NCBI RefSeq assembly: GCF_003268025.1
Contig: NZ_QLUW01000001.1
Span: 310,001-374,000, forward strand
DNA: 64,000 nt
Reading direction: 5' to 3'
Source of the DNA: Paenibacillus montanisoli
GTDB taxonomy: Bacteria > Bacillota > Bacilli > Paenibacillales > Paenibacillaceae
This document shows, piece by piece, positions 27,076-34,840 of the stretch. The notes beneath the pieces were generated by a model that worked only from the letters and a program-made list of their open reading frames with translations, did no database searches and was not told where the DNA came from. Both the position numbers and the translations under genes were made by a program. The number at the start of each line of letters is the position of its first letter. The first letter of the stretch is position 1.

Positions 27076-27131
27076 GCCGTGCTCTACAAAACGAGTTTCT
27101 GCTGTGCAAAAGCTTTGAAGGAGGTCTTTGT

Positions 27132-28178
27132 TTGGCTGCAAACATTCTGGAGATCCATCGTCTCTCAAGGCATTTTAAGATCGGCGGGATGCTGCTCGGG
27201 ACCAAAATTACGGCAGTCGACCACATGGATTTGACCCTGCCGGGGGATAAACCGCAAATCATGAGCATCGTCGGGGAATCCGGCTGCGGAAAGACAACGC
27301 TCGCGAAGATGATCTTGCGCCTGCTTGAGCCATCCTTCGGCGAGGTTGTCATTGACGGCACGCCGCTTTCCTTTTACGCCAAACGGAAAAACAAGAAGGC
27401 GTTTCTAAAGAAAGTACAGCCTATCTTTCAAAATCCGTTTTCTACGTTCAGCAGCCGCAAGACGGTAGACACCTATCTCTATGAAACGGCGCTCAACCTG
27501 GATATCGCAGCAACAAAGCAGGAAGCAACGGGCATCATTACCGATGTTCTGAAGTCGGTAGGGCTTGATTTTGCCAATGTGGCCGGCAAATATCCGAATC
27601 AGTTTTCCGGCGGGGAGCTGCAGCGGATTTCGATCGCGCGGGCGCTTATTCCTAAGCCGAGGCTCATCGTTGCGGACGAACCGGTTGCCATGATTGACGC
27701 TTCTCTTCGGATGAACGTGGTGAACCTGTTCAAGAAGCTGAAGGATGAATATAATGTCAACTTTATTTATATTACCCATGACCTATCCACGGCTTATTAT
27801 GTCAGCGATTATATTGCAACGATGTACAGAGGGAATTTAATCGAATACGGCAAGGCCAAAGAAATCTTGAACCATCCCGCGCATCCTTATACGGAGCTGC
27901 TGCTGGAGTCCATTCCGCGGGTCGGGAAGAAGTGGAATGAAGACATGAAGCTCCCGGATATCGAGAGCAAAGAGTACGGGCTTGGCGGCTGCAAATTTGC
28001 CGGACGTTGCGTCTATGCCAAAGAAATCTGCCATTCGTCCAAACCCGGCATGCTTCAGCTGAATGCGGATCATCAAGTGCTTTGCTTCAAGCACAGCGGC
28101 TATCAAGTCTCCGCAAGCGATGCCGCAATCGGCGTTCAGGTTCTTTCAAACAGCAATAAGTCCGATCTTAGCTTGTAA
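27132..28178 (+). CDS. ABC transporter ATPase, DppF/OppF family
   Basis: The 348-residue ATPase has Walker A GESGCGKTT (48-56), FSGGELQR and VADEPVAMID, and a C-terminal Cys-containing region (LGGCKFAGRCVYAKEIC). The TTG start has GAAGGAGG 7 nt upstream. It completes a full DppBCDF-type importer, unlike the other three importers in the window, which lack their own ATPases. A GH172 gene follows 23 nt later in the same transcript. Confidence 0.92.
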   Translation: MAANILEIHRLSRHFKIGGMLLGTKITAVDHMDLTLPGDKPQIMSIVGESGCGKTTLAKMILRLLEPSFGEVVIDGTPLSFYAKRKNKKAFLKKVQPIFQNPFSTFSSRKTVDTYLYETALNLDIAATKQEATGIITDVLKSVGLDFANVAGKYPNQFSGGELQRISIARALIPKPRLIVADEPVAMIDASLRMNVVNLFKKLKDEYNVNFIYITHDLSTAYYVSDYIATMYRGNLIEYGKAKEILNHPAHPYTELLLESIPRVGKKWNEDMKLPDIESKEYGLGGCKFAGRCVYAKEICHSSKPGMLQLNADHQVLCFKHSGYQVSASDAAIGVQVLSNSNKSDLSL

Positions 28179-28201
28179 TTAAGAAATGGAGGTTCGTTAG
28201 C

Positions 28202-29308
28202 ATGCTGCATAACCAAGGATTAGGATTCGGTTTATCGACAGCACCGATCATGACCAATGCTAAGACCCGTTCGATTAGCGCCGAGAATCCGAAGGGCGAG
28301 GTCGGCGCGGGCGGGAAAGAAGCCAGCAATCTGGGCGTCGGCAGGAAAGGCAGGCCGTGCATTACGCTTCAGCAGGGAGAGACCGTCACGTTGATGGAAG
28401 TGGACGGGCCCGGCGTCATTCAGCATTTCTGGATCACGGTTACGGATCGGACGGATAAAGGCTACTTCGTGCTGCGGGACTTGGTCTTGCGTATGTACTG
28501 GGATGATGAGACGGAACCTTCGGTCGAAGTGCCGCTGGGCGATTTCTTCTGCAACGGATTCGGTGCCCGGAGCATCGTGAATTCGCTGCCGATTGTCGTG
28601 AATCCGACCGGAGGCATGAACTGCTATTTTCCAATGCCGTTCCGTAAAAAAGCCAAGATTACGGTTGAGAATCAGCATGCGAAGGAGATCGGCGGCTTCT
28701 TCTATCAATTTAATTACACCTTAGTCGATGAATTGCCGGATGAAGCAGGATATTTCCATGCGCAATGGAGAAGAGAAAATATTACGACCGCAGCGAAGGA
28801 TTTCACCATCCTAGACAACGTGAAGGGGAAAGGACACTACGTCGGTACATACTTGGCTTGGGCCGCCTTGGAGCGATACTGGTGGGGGGAAGGCGAAATC
28901 AAGTTTTATATGGATGGCGATGAGGAATGGCCGACCCTATGCGGCACGGGGACAGAAGATTACTTCGGGGGCGCGTGGTGCTTCTATGAGAAGCGGGACG
29001 GAAAGATCGTTGAAGTTCCATACAACACGCCATACCTTGGCTATCCCTATTATTCGAAGACGGATACGACGCGCAGCGAAATCTTCGGGGAAGACAGCGT
29101 TCCGATGCATGGGTTGTACCGGTGGCATTTAATGGACCCGATTCGCTTCGAGAACGAGCTGAAGGTGACGATTCAGCAAATGGGACACAACAGCCGTGCC
29201 TTGTTTGAAAGAACGGATGACGTGTCCTCCGTCGCTTACTGGTATCAGGCTGAGCCGCACGCGGCATTCCCGGCTCTGCAGCCTGTCGAGATGCGCTGGC
29301 CAAGATAA
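28202..29308 (+). CDS. GH172 (DUF2961) family glycoside hydrolase
   Basis: The 368-residue protein belongs to DUF2961, now GH172, with the core motif GEIKFYMDGDEEWPTLCGTG followed by TEDYFGGAW. Characterised relatives act on furanosides, such as alpha-D-arabinofuranose or fructofuranose units. There is no signal peptide, so it probably works on imported oligosaccharides in the cytoplasm. AATGGAGG precedes the ATG. As last gene of the operon it gives the best clue that the peptide-type importer carries a furanose-containing glycan; substrate remains to be shown. Confidence 0.88.
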   Translation: MLHNQGLGFGLSTAPIMTNAKTRSISAENPKGEVGAGGKEASNLGVGRKGRPCITLQQGETVTLMEVDGPGVIQHFWITVTDRTDKGYFVLRDLVLRMYWDDETEPSVEVPLGDFFCNGFGARSIVNSLPIVVNPTGGMNCYFPMPFRKKAKITVENQHAKEIGGFFYQFNYTLVDELPDEAGYFHAQWRRENITTAAKDFTILDNVKGKGHYVGTYLAWAALERYWWGEGEIKFYMDGDEEWPTLCGTGTEDYFGGAWCFYEKRDGKIVEVPYNTPYLGYPYYSKTDTTRSEIFGEDSVPMHGLYRWHLMDPIRFENELKVTIQQMGHNSRALFERTDDVSSVAYWYQAEPHAAFPALQPVEMRWPR

Positions 29309-29335
29309 GCAGTCACTTTAGTCTAAACTGTAAAA

Positions 29336-29357
29336 ACAGGCTGCCAAGGCAGCCTGT
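29336..29357 (+). terminator. Terminator after the GH172 gene
   Basis: ACAGGCTGCC (29336-29345) pairs perfectly with GGCAGCCTGT (29348-29357); the two-base gap AA forms a tight loop. The T-tract is weak (CTATCTTTCC), so the hairpin may be partial or may act as an mRNA end protector. Confidence 0.65.
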
Positions 29358-29390
29358 CTATCTTTCCTAAGAAGCGAGGCCGGACGAACC

Positions 29391-30104
29391 ATGGAAGCAA
29401 AGATCGAAAAAACGAGTATACCGGGAAGAAAGCGCCTAAGAGCAATCGAGAGACAAAAACAGCAGGATCGAAAGAGATGGCTATTCTTTTCCGTCTGCTT
29501 CGCCGCGGTGGCAGCCATCGTATTAGCGGTTGTATTCGCTCCTAAGCCAGAGCCGGTTGAGTTCGATTATCGGGAGCTTCCGATGCTTGGTTCTGCCGAC
29601 GCGCCGGTCAAAATCGTGGAATTCGGTGACTTTAAGTGTCCGGCATGCCGCTACTTCAGCGAGCAAATCAAGCCGCAGCTGGTTCAGGACTACATTGATA
29701 AAGGAACCGTGGCCCTCTACTTTATGAATAATACCATTATCGGACCGGATTCCTTTGCAGCCGCCATGGCGGGCCAATCCATTTATCATCAAAACAAGAA
29801 TGAATTTTGGAAGTTTTATGATGCGATCTATAAGAACCAAGGCGATGAACGGCTAATATGGGCAACGCCGGAGTATCTGGTTGAGCTCGCCAAGAACGCG
29901 CAGCTCCAAGTAGATTATGAGAAACTGAAGCAGGATATTGAAAACGAGGCATATGCCGATGTTGTGATCGCACAGAACGCGAAGGCCGAAAAGCTGATTA
30001 CAGCTACGCCAACCCTTTTTATCAACGGGGTTAAGTTCGTGGAATTCGCCGATTATGATAAACTCAAGAGTCAGATTGCCAAGGCTGAGAAAAAGGCGCA
30101 ATAA
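29391..30104 (+). CDS. Membrane-anchored DsbA/BdbD-like thiol-disulfide oxidoreductase
   Basis: The 237-residue protein has a positively charged start, one membrane segment (about 29-50) and an extracellular thioredoxin-fold domain with active site C83-P-A-C86 and the cis-proline region ATPTLFING. This matches BdbD-like oxidases that form disulfides in secreted proteins. The ribosome binding site is weak (AAGCGAGG). No BdbC-type membrane partner is encoded nearby, so its electron acceptor is unknown. It lies between two transport loci and seems functionally independent of them. Confidence 0.88.
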   Translation: MEAKIEKTSIPGRKRLRAIERQKQQDRKRWLFFSVCFAAVAAIVLAVVFAPKPEPVEFDYRELPMLGSADAPVKIVEFGDFKCPACRYFSEQIKPQLVQDYIDKGTVALYFMNNTIIGPDSFAAAMAGQSIYHQNKNEFWKFYDAIYKNQGDERLIWATPEYLVELAKNAQLQVDYEKLKQDIENEAYADVVIAQNAKAEKLITATPTLFINGVKFVEFADYDKLKSQIAKAEKKAQ

Positions 30105-30126
30105 TTTAGAAGAAAGGAATTAACAC

Positions 30127-30226
30127 GTGCATCCAAAAACGGAAAAAGAAAAAATGTACGCATCCTGATAACGCAGTCGTAGGCGGCAGCCCTGCAAAGG
30201 TCATTAAGCAAATTAATGATAAATAG
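30127..30226 (+). pseudogene. Internally deleted maltose O-acetyltransferase-like remnant
   Basis: A GTG at 30127 with AAAGGA 8 nt upstream opens with HPKTEKEKMYAS, matching the beginning of maltose/galactoside acetyltransferases (TEKEKM). After a TGA at 30166-30168 the next frame reads DNAVVGGSPAKVIKQINDK and stops at 30226, matching the end of hexapeptide-repeat acetyltransferases (VVGGSPAKVI). Almost the whole left-handed helix region has been lost by one deletion that also changed frame. The N- and C-terminal matches on either side of one junction make the reading secure. Confidence 0.7.
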
Positions 30227-30239
30227 GAAATGTTCGCGG

Positions 30240-30263
30240 GCAGCCGGCAATCGGCTGCTTTTT
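30240..30263 (+). terminator. Terminator after the acetyltransferase remnant
   Basis: GCAGCCG (30240-30246) pairs with CGGCTGC (30252-30258) around GCAAT and is followed by five T. Confidence 0.8.
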
Positions 30264-30276
30264 CATGGTGAAACGT

Positions 30277-30305
30277 TTGACAAACCTATGATTGGGGATT
30301 ACACT
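30277..30305 (+). promoter_or_regulatory. Sigma-A promoter of the membrane AraC regulator
   Basis: A perfect TTGACA (30277-30282) and TACACT (30300-30305) are spaced by 17 bp. A cre-like site lies about 30 bp downstream. Confidence 0.65.
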
Positions 30306-30333
30306 TTCTAAATTAAGAGAGAATACGCCTTTT

Positions 30334-30347
30334 GGAAAGCGCTTACA
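30334..30347. promoter_or_regulatory. Candidate cre (CcpA) site
   Basis: GGAAAGCGCTTACA matches 13 of 14 positions of TGWAANCGNTNWCA. It lies between the promoter at 30277-30305 and the start codon at 30372, where CcpA would act as a roadblock. Confidence 0.65.
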
Positions 30348-30371
30348 GCACTGGATATGCAGGAGGGGAAC

Positions 30372-32642
30372 ATGAGATTTTTTCAAACACGGCTTCTCTG
30401 GAAGTATTTCGCATCTTATTTTTGTTTTTTGATGATTCCGTTGTTAGGTCTCGGTTTTTTCGTGTTTAATTACTTTACGCAATATGTGCAGAACGATGTC
30501 ATCGAGAACAATCTGAATACGTTAACGCAGGTTAGAAATATAGTTGATAATCAGTTCCAGGAAATTAAAGATATTTCCTATCAAATTTCCAGAGACCCTG
30601 ATTTAACGCCATATAAAATTAAAAACAACGAAAACCGGGGCTTAAATATTAAACAGAACCTTGAAACGTATAAAAGCACGAATTTCTTCGTTCACGAGCT
30701 TTATCTATATATGCGCGGAGACAAATTCATTTACTCGCCGATCAGTACGTATACGCCCGAACGCCTGCTGAATTATAAGTATAAGTATAAATCATGGACG
30801 TTGGCTGAATTCACACAGGCGCTTAATTCTAGTGAAAGCCCGATTCTCAGACCTGCGGAAGATGTAGAGCTATATAAGCTCAACACGGTCGAGAAATTCA
30901 TTACCTATATCGTTCCTATTCCGTTATATGATTCGATGCCTTATGGAACGGTCATGTTCCAAGTGAAGGATCAAATGCTAAAAGAGCTCGTACAAGGGAT
31001 GATGAAAAACTATGATGGAAACTCCATCATTATGGACGCGAAAGGTCAAATTGTTTCATCATTCAAGGATGCCGACTATTTACACGCGCTTGAGTTCGCA
31101 AATCTCATGAAGGCACAGAATGGAACCTTTTCCGAGAAAATGACGATGGATGATACGGAGTACTTAATATCCAGCATAAAATCCGACCGGTCTCATTGGT
31201 CTTATATTTCGGTCATTCCTACAAAGTCGATTATGGCCGAAGTATCCTCTTTAAAGTGGAAGACTATGCTGGGCTTAGCCATTATGCTTTTATTTGGAAG
31301 CGCAATCATCTACTATATTTCATTTAAGCAATATAATCCTATTAAGAGATTGAAAGAGTTCGCCGAAGAGAAGTGGGGCGAGAAGCTCGGCAGCGCCGGC
31401 AATGAAATCGAAGCCGTCCGGCTCGTTGTTGACTATTTGTCCGATAATAATCAAACCTTATTCAGCCAAGTCCAGAGCAGTAAAACGGCTTTAAAGGACC
31501 AGTATTTGTTCAAGCTGTTGAAAGGTCAAATTTACAATATCCAAGAATTAAATGAGCACGGGAAGGAAGTTCAGCTTTCGTTTACTAGACCGTATTTTTC
31601 AGTCGTGATTATGGGTACGCATTCTTTGAATCAGTCAAGCAAATTTAGCAAAGAAGCATTTATTTCGTACATTGAAAGTCATTTGCCTGAAGGAACGGAA
31701 GGATATGTCAAAGAGAGCATGGATGACGGTTCCGTCGTACTTATTCTTGCATCCGATTATCGTGAAAGCAATGAATTAAAGCTGCGAATGGAAGAATTAA
31801 GCCAATCTATCCGTCAGCATCACGAAATTCAGGTAACCGTGGGAATTGGCAGCCAATACGAGGAACCGCATTTGATAGGCAAGTCTTATATGGAGTCCAT
31901 TACCGCCTATAATTACAGGATGATACTTGGAAACAATATCGTTATTGGCTTTGACGATATTTCAGGAAAAGTCAATGATTTGGACGAGTATCCGAAAAAA
32001 GACATTGAACGTTTATCGCTGGCTCTTAAACAGGATGATATTGATATGGTCTCAGAGGTTATCGGGAGCATCATCCAATATATTAAGGCTAGCAATGCTT
32101 CGATCTTTGTCGCCAGATGCTTATGCTATGACGTCATCAATACGATACTGAAGTCTTTATTTGAGATGTATTCCAACAATGCGTTCCATAGAGAGAAATA
32201 TCCCGATGTCATTGCATTGTTGAAGTTTGAGACGGTAGAAGAGCTGGAGCTTCAAGTAAGGCGGGTATGGCAGGATATTTTGCAAGGGATGAAAGAAAAC
32301 AGCGATCGAAATAGTGCTGACTTAAAAACAAGAATTATTGCCTATATTCAGAAGCATTGTTGCAATCCGGATTTTTCCGTTCAACTGCTGGCAGAGCATA
32401 TTGGAGTTTCTTCCTCTTATATCAGCCGTTATTTTAAAGAGCAGACAGGACAATCGATTTCCGATCATGTGAATCATTTGAGGATTAAGCAGGCAGAGAG
32501 CTTTTTGCTGGCAAGCGAAGAGTCATTGCAAAACATTGTTCATAAAGTAGGCTACTATGATGTGTCCAGCTTTATACGAAAGTTTAAAAGCCTATCCGGA
32601 GTGACCCCAGGCGAGTTTCGAAAATTGAACAAAAGAAGCTAG
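30372..32642 (+). CDS. Membrane-anchored sensor AraC family regulator
   Basis: The 756-residue one-component regulator has two transmembrane segments (about 14-36 and 295-317) around an extracellular sensor region. A cytoplasmic linker and a C-terminal AraC domain (about 655-750; LAEHIGVSSSYISRYFKEQT and KVGYYDVSSFIRKFKSLSG) follow. No kinase or receiver motifs are present, so signal and DNA binding reside in one chain. ATG at 30372 follows AGGAGGGG directly; the ATG at 30357 lies ahead of this site. It precedes an LplB/LplC/LplA importer in the same orientation and probably activates it when substrate is present. Confidence 0.9.
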   Translation: MRFFQTRLLWKYFASYFCFLMIPLLGLGFFVFNYFTQYVQNDVIENNLNTLTQVRNIVDNQFQEIKDISYQISRDPDLTPYKIKNNENRGLNIKQNLETYKSTNFFVHELYLYMRGDKFIYSPISTYTPERLLNYKYKYKSWTLAEFTQALNSSESPILRPAEDVELYKLNTVEKFITYIVPIPLYDSMPYGTVMFQVKDQMLKELVQGMMKNYDGNSIIMDAKGQIVSSFKDADYLHALEFANLMKAQNGTFSEKMTMDDTEYLISSIKSDRSHWSYISVIPTKSIMAEVSSLKWKTMLGLAIMLLFGSAIIYYISFKQYNPIKRLKEFAEEKWGEKLGSAGNEIEAVRLVVDYLSDNNQTLFSQVQSSKTALKDQYLFKLLKGQIYNIQELNEHGKEVQLSFTRPYFSVVIMGTHSLNQSSKFSKEAFISYIESHLPEGTEGYVKESMDDGSVVLILASDYRESNELKLRMEELSQSIRQHHEIQVTVGIGSQYEEPHLIGKSYMESITAYNYRMILGNNIVIGFDDISGKVNDLDEYPKKDIERLSLALKQDDIDMVSEVIGSIIQYIKASNASIFVARCLCYDVINTILKSLFEMYSNNAFHREKYPDVIALLKFETVEELELQVRRVWQDILQGMKENSDRNSADLKTRIIAYIQKHCCNPDFSVQLLAEHIGVSSSYISRYFKEQTGQSISDHVNHLRIKQAESFLLASEESLQNIVHKVGYYDVSSFIRKFKSLSGVTPGEFRKLNKRS

Positions 32643-32651
32643 AACAATTTA

Positions 32652-32682
32652 GAAGCCTTCGCTGATGCGAGGGGCTTTTTTT
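32652..32682 (+). terminator. Terminator of the AraC regulator gene
   Basis: AAGCCTTCGC pairs with GCGAGGGGCTT with one bulge and a TGAT loop, followed by a run of eight T. Confidence 0.75.
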
Positions 32683-32812
32683 TATTTTCGAAGAGGGAAA
32701 TCTCGCATAGTTCAGGTTCATGAATCGCACATAGAGACTATAAAACCCAGTGTTTATTAGGTTTTCGGGATCTCTTGTTCATAGTTGGCACATGTAAAAT
32801 CGAATTGGCTGA

Positions 32813-32841
32813 TTCACGATTTGTAAGCGTTTTTATATGAT
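32813..32841 (+). promoter_or_regulatory. Promoter with overlapping cre site for the second LplBCA importer
   Basis: TTCACG (32813-32818) and TATGAT (32836-32841) are 17 bp apart. Between them TGTAAGCGTTTTTA (32822-32835) matches 13 of 14 cre positions, so CcpA binding would directly block RNA polymerase. Confidence 0.6.
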
Positions 32842-32878
32842 TCAGACATAGAATCTGCAGAGAGAGAGGGGACACCAT

Positions 32879-33859
32879 ATGAAACAGTCTGTTGTGACCA
32901 GACTTGCAGCCAGCGAGCCGAGCGACCAGTTAGTCATAAAAAAACGAAGTCGAGTGGCTGAAACTTGGACCTATGTAAAAAGAAATTACGATCTTTATCT
33001 TTTCATTTTGCCTGTGCTTGTCTACTTCGCTATCTTTCATTACATTCCCATGTATGGCGTGCAGCTTGCGTTCCGGGATTACAATCCCATTGATGGCATA
33101 TTAGGAAGCAAGTGGGTCGGACTGGAGTATTTCGAGCGATTTTTTAACTCCGCCTATTTTTGGACCATTATTAAAAATACCGTGGTCATTAGCTTGTATT
33201 CCCTTCTTATCGGCTTTCCGGCACCGCTAATTCTCGCGCTGCTATTAAATCAATTGCCGAGCCAGAAGTACAAGCGATTCATTCAAACGGTCACATACGC
33301 GCCGCACTTTATTTCCGTCGTCGTTATTGTCGGTATTCTGATGGTTTTTCTCTCGCCTTCAACTGGTATCGTCAATACAATGATTACGTTCTTCGGCGGG
33401 GAACCCATCAACTTCATGGCGAAGCCGAAGCTGTTCAGCACGCTGTATGTATTTTCCGATATATGGCAAACGGCAGGGTGGGGAGCCATCATCTATCTTG
33501 CCGCATTAGCCGCGATTAGCCCTGAGCTTCACGAAGCTGCAATGATCGACGGGGCGACGAAGCTCCAAAGAATTCGCCATATCGATATTCCAGGCATTAT
33601 GCCTACCGTAATCATTCTATTGATTTTAAGTCTTGGCGGCGTGATGAGCCTTGGTTTTGAGAAAGTGTACTTAATGCAGAATCAACTCAATGTATCTTCA
33701 TCGGAAATTATCGCTACCTATGTGTATAAAGTAGGTTTGCAGAATGGCGACTTCAGCTTCTCTACAGCAGTCGGTTTATTTAACACGGTCATCAATTTCG
33801 TGCTTCTGGTCATCGTGAACCGGTTCGCGAAGAGAGTGTCTGAACACAGCCTATGGTAG
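32879..33859 (+). CDS. ABC transporter permease, LplB family
   Basis: The 326-residue membrane protein has six predicted segments, the LplB-type sequence LFILPVLVYFAIFHYIPMYG and an EAA loop near residue 215 (ELHEAAMIDGATKLQ, then IDIPGIMP). GAGAGAGGGG precedes the ATG. It resembles the permease at 11157-12131, but the two operons carry different accessory genes. It heads an importer operon controlled by a cre-containing promoter and probably by the AraC regulator upstream. Confidence 0.92.
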   Translation: MKQSVVTRLAASEPSDQLVIKKRSRVAETWTYVKRNYDLYLFILPVLVYFAIFHYIPMYGVQLAFRDYNPIDGILGSKWVGLEYFERFFNSAYFWTIIKNTVVISLYSLLIGFPAPLILALLLNQLPSQKYKRFIQTVTYAPHFISVVVIVGILMVFLSPSTGIVNTMITFFGGEPINFMAKPKLFSTLYVFSDIWQTAGWGAIIYLAALAAISPELHEAAMIDGATKLQRIRHIDIPGIMPTVIILLILSLGGVMSLGFEKVYLMQNQLNVSSSEIIATYVYKVGLQNGDFSFSTAVGLFNTVINFVLLVIVNRFAKRVSEHSLW

Positions 33860-33875
33860 GAAGGAGGATCTTCGA

Positions 33876-34772
33876 ATGAATGCAAAGCATACTCAAAAAT
33901 CTTGGTCGGATGCGGTGTTCGATTACTGCAACTACGCGATCCTAACCTTCGCTATGCTGCTTGTCCTATACCCTCTCTACTTCGTTCTTATTGCTTCGGT
34001 AAGCGATCCGACGCTAGTAAGCGGAGGGAAAGTTTGGCTTTGGCCGCAAGGCTTTCGATGGACCGGCTATGAAGCGGTGTTCGGTAATTCAGCCATCATG
34101 ACAGGCTTCAGAAATTCACTGATGTATGTTGTCATCGGCACGGCCATTAACTTGGTACTAACGCTTCCCGCAGCGTATTCATTGTCGAGAAAAGATCTGA
34201 AGGGCAGAGGCATATTTACCTTTTACCTTGTTGTAACGATGTTTTTCGGAGGCGGCCTGATTCCGACTTACATGCTGGTAAAGGATCTTGGGATGCTCAA
34301 TACGATCTGGGCGATGGTGATCCCAGGGGCGGTAAGTGTTTGGAACATTATTATTTGCAGGACCTTTTTTCAATCCACATTACCGACTGAGTTGCTGGAG
34401 GCAGCGATTGTTGACGGATGCACGAATAAGAGATTCTTTTTCTCCATCGTTATTCCGTTATCTACGCCTCTGATCGCGGTCATGGTTTTATTTTGCGCAG
34501 TCGGTTATTGGAACTCCTATTTTAGTGCGCTTATCTATTTAAAGGATCATGATTTGTATCCGCTGCAAATGATTTTACGAGAAATTCTCGTTCAGAATTC
34601 TCTCGATACGAGCATGATCAAAGACAGAGCGTTATTGGAGGAGCGGCAGCATCTCTCGGAATTGATCAAGTACGCCGTGATCATCGTTGCAAGCGTACCC
34701 GTTTTAATTCTTTATCCGTTTCTGCAGAAGTACTTCGTTAAAGGCATTATGATCGGTTCGATCAAAGGGTAA
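33876..34772 (+). CDS. ABC transporter permease, LplC/YtcP family
   Basis: The 298-residue permease has the family motif FYLVVTMFFGGGLIPTYMLV and EAA loop ELLEAAIVDGCTNKR near residue 171, ending with KYFVKGIMIGSIKG. AGGAAGGAGG precedes the ATG 17 nt after the LplB-type gene. It forms a heterodimeric channel with it. A small stem-loop follows in the gap before the binding-protein gene. Confidence 0.92.
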   Translation: MNAKHTQKSWSDAVFDYCNYAILTFAMLLVLYPLYFVLIASVSDPTLVSGGKVWLWPQGFRWTGYEAVFGNSAIMTGFRNSLMYVVIGTAINLVLTLPAAYSLSRKDLKGRGIFTFYLVVTMFFGGGLIPTYMLVKDLGMLNTIWAMVIPGAVSVWNIIICRTFFQSTLPTELLEAAIVDGCTNKRFFFSIVIPLSTPLIAVMVLFCAVGYWNSYFSALIYLKDHDLYPLQMILREILVQNSLDTSMIKDRALLEERQHLSELIKYAVIIVASVPVLILYPFLQKYFVKGIMIGSIKG

Positions 34773-34781
34773 TGATCATAT

Positions 34782-34800
34782 AGCTCAGACCAACTGAGCT
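34782..34800 (+). other. Small intercistronic stem-loop
   Basis: AGCTCAG (34782-34788) pairs perfectly with CTGAGCT (34794-34800) around ACCAA. There is no T-tract; it may mark an mRNA processing or stability site ahead of the highly expressed lipoprotein gene. Confidence 0.5.
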
Positions 34801-34840
34801 GTAGAATTATCATATAATATACAAAGGGGAGGCAATTACA

